Shown here: one piece after another, positions 59,475 to 64,000 of the stretch
Numbering within the stretch: position 1 is the stretch's first letter
How the letters are laid out: each line of letters opens with the position of its first letter
From: Streptomyces griseiscabiei
Lineage (GTDB): Bacteria > Actinomycetota > Actinomycetes > Streptomycetales > Streptomycetaceae
Assembly (NCBI RefSeq): GCF_020010925.1
Contig: NZ_JAGJBZ010000001.1
Span: forward strand, 1,674,001-1,738,000
DNA length: 64,000 nucleotides
Direction: 5' to 3'
Position numbers and translations under genes: made by a program
Notes under the pieces: generated by a model
What the model saw: only the letters and a program-made list of their open reading frames with translations
What the model was told of the DNA's origin: nothing
Database searches by the model: none

Positions 59475-61829
59475 TCACTCCCGCTCGACGGACACGGGAA
59501 CCGTGTGATGCCGCAGGACCGTCGCGTCCCGCTCCACGCCGACCAGTTGCAGGACCTCCCGCGCCGGTGTGTCCAGGCTGGAGGAGCCCGCGTGGAGGAC
59601 GATCTCGCCGGGTTCGACGACGCGTCGGCCGTCCAAGCCGGTGAAGGCCAGGCGGTCGGTGTGGACGTGGAAACAGATGGTCGCCTGCTCGCCGGGAGCG
59701 AGGGTGACCTTGGCGAAGCCGAGCAGGAAGCGCACCGGTCGGGTCACCTGCGCGACCGGGTCGACGGCGTACAGCTGGACCGTTTCGGCGCCCGCCACCG
59801 CTCCCGTGTTGCGTACCCGCGCGCTGACCGTGAACTCGCCGTCCGTGGGCACCTGGTCGCGGTCGACGGTCATGAGGTCGGTCTCAAATGTGGTGTACGA
59901 CAGTCCGTGGCCGAACGGGAAGGCGGGGGTGGGGTCGAGGTTGGACAGGAAGCTCTGCCGGTCGCCGAGCGGCGGGTGGAGGTAGGTGTACGGCTGCCCG
60001 CCCGGCGAGGCGGGGATCTGCACGGGGAGCTTTCCGCTGAAGTTGGCGCGCCCGGAGAGGAGTTGGGCCAGCGCCCGGCCGCCCTCCTCCCCTGGCAGGA
60101 AGACCTGCACCAGGGCCGCGGCGGCGGGCGCGAACCGGCCCATGGCATAGGGCCTGCCGCTGCTGACGACCACCACGACCGGCTTCCCGGTCTCCAGGAG
60201 CGCCTCGACCAGTTCCTCCTGGACGCCCGGCAGTCGCAGGTCCTCCACGTCGCAGCCCTCGCCCGAGGTGCCGATGCCGAACATGCCCGCCTTGTCGCCG
60301 ACGACGAGGACGGTCAGGTCGGCCGCCGCGCAGGCCGCCACCGCGGCCGGGATGCCGGAGCGGTCCTCGTCGCGGATCGGGCAGCCCTGCTCGAACTCCC
60401 AATGAACGGAAGGGATTTCCTCGGCGAGGGCGGTACGCAGGGAGGCCGCCTCGACGCCGTCGCCGAGGTCGTCGCGGTCTGCGAGGACGTGGTTGGGGAA
60501 GCTGTAGCAGCCGAACATCGTGCGCACGTCGTCGGCGCACGGGCCGATCAATGCGATCCGGCCGACGTACGGGAGAGGCAGGGCCCCGTCGTTCGACAGC
60601 AGAACGGCGCTCGACTGTGCCACGGCGTAGGCAAGCCCACGGTTCTCTGGCTTGTCGAGGTCCAGTTCCCCCGCGCGCAGAGCGGGGGGCCGTGGGTCCC
60701 AGCCGGGATCCAGCAGTCCGAGTTCGATCTTCTGCCGCAGCACCCGGCGCACCGCGCGGTCGACCCGGTCTTCGTCCACCAGCCCCTGTTGTACGGCGTG
60801 GACGAGGGCGTCGCCGAAGCCGCGCTGGTCGGGCAGTTCCACGTCCATGCCGGCGCTCAGCGCGAGCGCGCCGGCGTCGCGCAGGTCGGCGGCCACCCGG
60901 TGGGCGCTCACCAGGAAGGGCAGGGACCAGTAGTCGGAGACGACGGTCCCCTCGAACCCCCACGCCTCACGCAGGACGTCGGTCAGCAGCCACCGGCTGG
61001 CGGCGGGCGCCTCGCCGTCGATCTCGGCGTACGAGTTCATCACCGAGCCGACGCCGGCGGCGACGAGCCGTTCGAAGGGCGGCAGGATGACGTCGAACAG
61101 TTCGCGGCGGCCAGCGTGCACGGGGGCGTGGTTGCGGCCGCCCATGGACGCGGAGTACCCGGCGAAGTGCTTGAGGGTGGCGTACACACCGGCGCTCTGC
61201 AACCCGGTGACGTACGCCTCGGCCACCTCACCCACCAGGTACGGGTCCTCGCCGTAGGTCTCCTCGCAGCGACCCCAGCGGTAGTCGCGGATCACGTCGA
61301 CGACCGGGGCAAGCCCCTGGTGAACGCCGGCCTCGGCCATGTCGGCGCCGATCGCCTCGCCGACTCGGCGGATCAGTTCGGGGTCGAAGGTGGCGGCCAT
61401 CGCCAGCGAAGTGGGGTAGATGGTGGCGCCGTAGGCGGTGAAGCCGGTCAGGCACTCGTCGTGCGCCATGGCCGGGATACCGAACCTGCTCTGTGCCACC
61501 ACCTGCCGCTGGTGCTCGGCCAGGAGGCGGGCGTGCTCCAGAGCAGGGCGGGGCAGGGTCCCGTAGGGACGGGTGAGCTGTCCCAGACCGTGCCGGGCTG
61601 TTTCGTCGAGGTCACCGACGCGGCCGAAGTGGTTGCTGCCCGGGGCCACTTCCGGGCCGTCGGCCTCGATGTCCTCCCAGGTGCTGCTGAGCTGGGCGAC
61701 CTTCTCGGGGAGGGTGAGCCTGGCGAGGAGGGCCTCGGCCCGGTCGGGTGCCGATCGGGCGAGATCGGCCCAAGGCCGGTCGTCCTGTTCCTGGGGGATG
61801 CCGCCGTGGTCCGGCATGGTGGTCGTCAT
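59475..61829 (-). CDS. GH3-family glycoside hydrolase
   Basis: 784 residues with no signal peptide, so it is intracellular and acts on imported oligosaccharides. The N-terminal TIM barrel has PAMAHDECLTGF, RWGRCEETYGEDPYL, TLKHFAGYSAS and the nucleophile Asp in GTVVSDYWSLP. The alpha/beta sandwich follows (VLLSNDGALPLPYVGRIALIGP; VVVVSSGRPYAMG). The C-terminal fibronectin-III-like domain contains FPFGHGLSYTTFE. The motif pattern fits beta-glucosidase, beta-xylosidase or bifunctional xylosidase/arabinofuranosidase members; context favours the last two. It is downstream of the sugar ABC permeases on the same strand after a 118-bp gap. Confidence 0.9.
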   Translation of the reverse strand: MTTTMPDHGGIPQEQDDRPWADLARSAPDRAEALLARLTLPEKVAQLSSTWEDIEADGPEVAPGSNHFGRVGDLDETARHGLGQLTRPYGTLPRPALEHARLLAEHQRQVVAQSRFGIPAMAHDECLTGFTAYGATIYPTSLAMAATFDPELIRRVGEAIGADMAEAGVHQGLAPVVDVIRDYRWGRCEETYGEDPYLVGEVAEAYVTGLQSAGVYATLKHFAGYSASMGGRNHAPVHAGRRELFDVILPPFERLVAAGVGSVMNSYAEIDGEAPAASRWLLTDVLREAWGFEGTVVSDYWSLPFLVSAHRVAADLRDAGALALSAGMDVELPDQRGFGDALVHAVQQGLVDEDRVDRAVRRVLRQKIELGLLDPGWDPRPPALRAGELDLDKPENRGLAYAVAQSSAVLLSNDGALPLPYVGRIALIGPCADDVRTMFGCYSFPNHVLADRDDLGDGVEAASLRTALAEEIPSVHWEFEQGCPIRDEDRSGIPAAVAACAAADLTVLVVGDKAGMFGIGTSGEGCDVEDLRLPGVQEELVEALLETGKPVVVVVSSGRPYAMGRFAPAAAALVQVFLPGEEGGRALAQLLSGRANFSGKLPVQIPASPGGQPYTYLHPPLGDRQSFLSNLDPTPAFPFGHGLSYTTFETDLMTVDRDQVPTDGEFTVSARVRNTGAVAGAETVQLYAVDPVAQVTRPVRFLLGFAKVTLAPGEQATICFHVHTDRLAFTGLDGRRVVEPGEIVLHAGSSSLDTPAREVLQLVGVERDATVLRHHTVPVSVERE

Positions 61830-61947
61830 TCACGACTCCTCGGGGATGGCCGATGCGCGAGGGGGCGCGCGGGGTGTGCGTGGGCATGCCGACGGGACCG
61901 GGCGCGCTGCCGGCCGTCGCGCGAAGCGAACCGCCCTACAAAGTGGG

Positions 61948-62880
61948 CTACTTGGAGAAACCGGCGGTGAGGCCGGCGACGAGCTGGCGGCGGGCGAGGA
62001 TGAACAGCGCGAGCATCGGCAGGGTGGAGAGCACCACCGCGGCCATCGTGGCCGGTACGTCGATGCCGAACTGCCCCCGGTAGAGGGTCAGCGCCAGTGG
62101 CAGTACGGCTTTGTCGCCGCTCTGGGTGAGGATGAGCGGGAAGAGGAAGCCGTTCCAGACCTGCAGCCCGTCGTAGACGGCGACCGTCATCAGCGCCGGG
62201 CGCGCCAGCGGCGCCGCGAGCGAGATGAGCATGCGCCAGTCACCGGCGCCGTCCACGATCATCGCCTCGAACAGGGAGCGCGGCACGTCGCGCAGGAGGC
62301 TCACCAGGATCATCACGGTGATCGGCAGCGCGAACGCCGCCGAGGGCAGAACGATCGCGAGCAGGCTGTCGTACAGGTTCATTCTGATGATCAGCAGGTA
62401 CACCGGGATGATCACCGCCTGCAGGGGGATCGCCAGTCCCAGCAGGTACAGCCGGAAGGACACGCGGGAAAGCTTGCTTCCGGCGTTGCGGACGATCGCG
62501 AACGAAGCCATGAGGGCGACGACGACAGCGATCACGACCGTCGCCGCGGTGACGATGACACTGTTGAGCAGGTAAGTCGTGAAGTCGCCTGCCAGGACGG
62601 TCCGGTAGTTGTCGAGCGTGGGGTGGCCGGGCAGGGCCAGTGGGCTGTCGGCGGTGAAGTCGGCACGGCTGCGCAGGCTGGTGATCACCAGCCAGTACAC
62701 GGGTATGACGACCAACGCCGCCCACAAGAGCGTGGCGCTGCCTGTCAGGGCACGCCACAGCGCGCCGACGGCCGTGATCCGACGGAATCCGGGCCGCGGG
62801 GCCGCTACCGGGCGCTCGACGGCACCTTCCCGGTCATTGCCGGTACGGGGATCGCGGGTCTTGGTGACGATGGTGCTCAC
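61948..62880 (-). CDS. carbohydrate ABC transporter permease, MalG type
   Basis: 310 residues, six helices, with the EAA loop visible as EAMIVDGAGDWRMLISLAAPLARPALMTVAVYDGLQVWNGFLFPL. The N-terminal about 35 residues are cytoplasmic and charged. The GTG at 62880 overlaps the stop of the other permease by 4 bp. It forms the membrane channel with the MalF-type subunit. As usual in streptomycetes no ATPase gene is next to it; a shared MsiK-type ATPase elsewhere is expected. Confidence 0.92.
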   Translation of the reverse strand: MSTIVTKTRDPRTGNDREGAVERPVAAPRPGFRRITAVGALWRALTGSATLLWAALVVIPVYWLVITSLRSRADFTADSPLALPGHPTLDNYRTVLAGDFTTYLLNSVIVTAATVVIAVVVALMASFAIVRNAGSKLSRVSFRLYLLGLAIPLQAVIIPVYLLIIRMNLYDSLLAIVLPSAAFALPITVMILVSLLRDVPRSLFEAMIVDGAGDWRMLISLAAPLARPALMTVAVYDGLQVWNGFLFPLILTQSGDKAVLPLALTLYRGQFGIDVPATMAAVVLSTLPMLALFILARRQLVAGLTAGFSK

Positions 62881-63785
62881 ATGCCCTCCTGCTGGCTGTC
62901 CATCCGGGTGAAGCCGGACAAGCGGGTGGTCAGCAGCGACAGGCCGAGGCCGAAGACCACCAGGAGGGCGGCGACGGCGCTGGCCCGGCCCATGTCATGG
63001 GCCTGGAATCCGGTGATGTACATGGAAAGAGGAAGGACGCGGGTGGCGGTGCCCGGGCCGCCGGTGCCGCCGGACAGGACGAAGATCAGGTCGAAGTAGG
63101 TCAGCGAGCCGACGAGCATGAGCGTGCTGGACGTGACCATCGTGTACTTCAGCTGCGGAAGCGTGATGCGCCGGAACCGGGTCGCCGGCCCGGCGCCGTC
63201 AAGGGCGGCGGCCTCGTACAGGACAGTCGGGATCTGCCGTATGCCGGCCTGATAGAGCAGGGCGTGGAACGGCACGAACTGCCACGCGATCACGAAGATC
63301 ACGGTGTACAGGGCCAGGTCCGGAGAGCCCAGCAGCGGCTTCGCCAGCCAGTGCAGTCCGGGCGTGGCGCCGATGCCGAAGGACGGGTCGAGCAGCGCCT
63401 GCCAGGTCAGGCCGATCGCCACGGCGGACAGCAGCAACGGGAGGAAGAACAGTACGGCGAACAGGGCGCGCAGCCTCCCGCGGGGCGCCTGGAAGATGCC
63501 GAGTACCAGGGCGACGGGCGTCTGGACCAGCCAGCTGATCACCATCACCTTGAGGGTGAGCCACAGCGCCTGCCAGGTGGCACCGTCGGTCAGGACAGCG
63601 CTCCAGTTGCCGACGCCCGCCCAGCCGACGGAGCCCAGGCCGTCCCAGCGGGCAAGACTGAGCGCCACGACGCCCACGAGGGGGACGAGGCCGAACAGGC
63701 CGAACAGGAGCAGTGCGGGAGCAGCCATGAGGAGGCCGCTGGAGCGGCGGCCTCTCCCACGGCCGGCTCGAAGAGCGGTGGTCAC
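62877..63785 (-). CDS. carbohydrate ABC transporter permease, MalF type
   Basis: 302 residues from the GTG at 63785, which overlaps the binding-protein stop (GTGA). Six helices; the EAA motif reads YEAAALDGAGPATRFRRITLPQLKYTM. It begins with a basic segment (ALRAGRGRGRRSSG) before helix 1. An in-frame extension to 63956 lies over the binding-protein gene. Partner of the MalG-type permease. Confidence 0.92.
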   Translation of the reverse strand: MTTALRAGRGRGRRSSGLLMAAPALLLFGLFGLVPLVGVVALSLARWDGLGSVGWAGVGNWSAVLTDGATWQALWLTLKVMVISWLVQTPVALVLGIFQAPRGRLRALFAVLFFLPLLLSAVAIGLTWQALLDPSFGIGATPGLHWLAKPLLGSPDLALYTVIFVIAWQFVPFHALLYQAGIRQIPTVLYEAAALDGAGPATRFRRITLPQLKYTMVTSSTLMLVGSLTYFDLIFVLSGGTGGPGTATRVLPLSMYITGFQAHDMGRASAVAALLVVFGLGLSLLTTRLSGFTRMDSQQEGM

Positions 63786-64000
63786 GATGTCGCCTTGCTC
63801 ATGTTCGTGCCGAACTCGGCGGGCGGGATCTGGCGCAGGAACGATTTGTCGGTGTTGGTCAGCAGCGGGTCGGCCTGGTCTGACGGCAGCGCCTGGTCCC
63901 AGGAGAGCTGGAAGCTCGGCGCGTTCTGCACCAGGCCGTAGACGAACGTGAGCCACGCCTTGTCGGATGACGACTTCACCGTCGCCAGCTTCGACTCCAG
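63782..64000 (-). CDS. sugar ABC transporter substrate-binding protein, C-terminal part only
   Basis: The last 72 codons of a family-1 solute-binding protein; the rest is beyond the window. Visible: KLATVKSSSDKAWLTFVYGL, then SFQLSWDQALPSDQADPLLTN and FLRQIPPAEFGTNM, the kind of C-terminal segment that packs against the sugar site in these proteins. Its overlap with the MalF-type gene by 4 bp shows one operon: binding protein, two permeases, probably GH3. Confidence 0.75.
   Translation of the reverse strand: MESKLATVKSSSDKAWLTFVYGLVQNAPSFQLSWDQALPSDQADPLLTNTDKSFLRQIPPAEFGTNMSKATS

Noticed and set aside
59505..61970. 821-codon plus-strand open frame
   Set aside because: Antisense to the GH3 gene, which has complete catalytic motifs.

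Overview
The window is high-GC DNA with strong GC3 bias, GTG/TTG starts, 4-bp GTGA/ATGA gene overlaps and long antisense shadow frames. Together with the families present (HTH-STAND-WD40 proteins, AbfB and ricin-type carbohydrate-binding modules, NPP1), this points to an actinomycete, most likely Streptomyces or a close relative. It looks like accessory or chromosome-arm DNA: insertion-sequence relics and a transposon-gene cluster occupy the first 11.5 kb, followed by three catabolic loci.

1-2.4 kb holds decayed insertion sequences (IS256-, IS630- and IS5-like, all frameshifted or truncated). 2.4-11.5 kb is a Tn7-like transposition gene set. tnsA, tnsB and tnsC are coupled by 4-bp overlaps and flanked by two full-length tniQ genes, one divergent upstream and one co-directional downstream, with a third decayed tniQ fragment between tnsC and the downstream copy. 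No CRISPR array or cas gene is seen. An IS3-type relic abuts the last tniQ. 12.2-18.1 kb holds a secreted NPP1-family (Nep1-like) protein, a 1243-residue HTH/STAND-ATPase/WD40 protein and a secreted protein with long alternating Ser/Thr stretches, which may be an accessory toxin-like island.

18.6-28.9 kb is a CoA-dependent catabolic locus: acyl-CoA dehydrogenase, CaiB-type CoA transferase, LysR regulator, alpha/beta hydrolase, two-subunit ThDP decarboxylase, aldehyde dehydrogenase, MFS transporter, MaoC-like hydratase and CitE-like lyase. The last steps resemble itaconate/mesaconate degradation through citramalyl-CoA. An amino acid permease follows. 31.3-46.0 kb is a second locus: a five-gene coupled operon with three tandem RraA-family genes, an aminotransferase and a hydrolase; a LysR gene; an amidase; a complete peptide/nickel-type ABC transporter; a MaoC-like protein; an acyl-CoA synthetase; and a TetR regulator. 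Five similar 22-bp dyads, with 9-bp half-sites separated by 4 bp, lie in the promoter regions of this locus and are the best candidates for TetR operators.

46.4-49.5 kb contains a decayed lysR gene cut in two by a 2.5-kb Tn3-family remnant. The remnant has 21-bp terminal inverted repeats and a 6-bp target duplication, and carries a truncated tnpA, a broken tyrosine recombinase and an IRS-like resolution site. 49.5-64 kb is a secreted arabinan/arabinoxylan-utilisation locus: four GH43-like enzymes with AbfB or ricin modules, a GH93-like exo-arabinanase with ricin modules, a LacI regulator, a GH3 enzyme and a sugar ABC transporter whose binding-protein gene runs off the window end.
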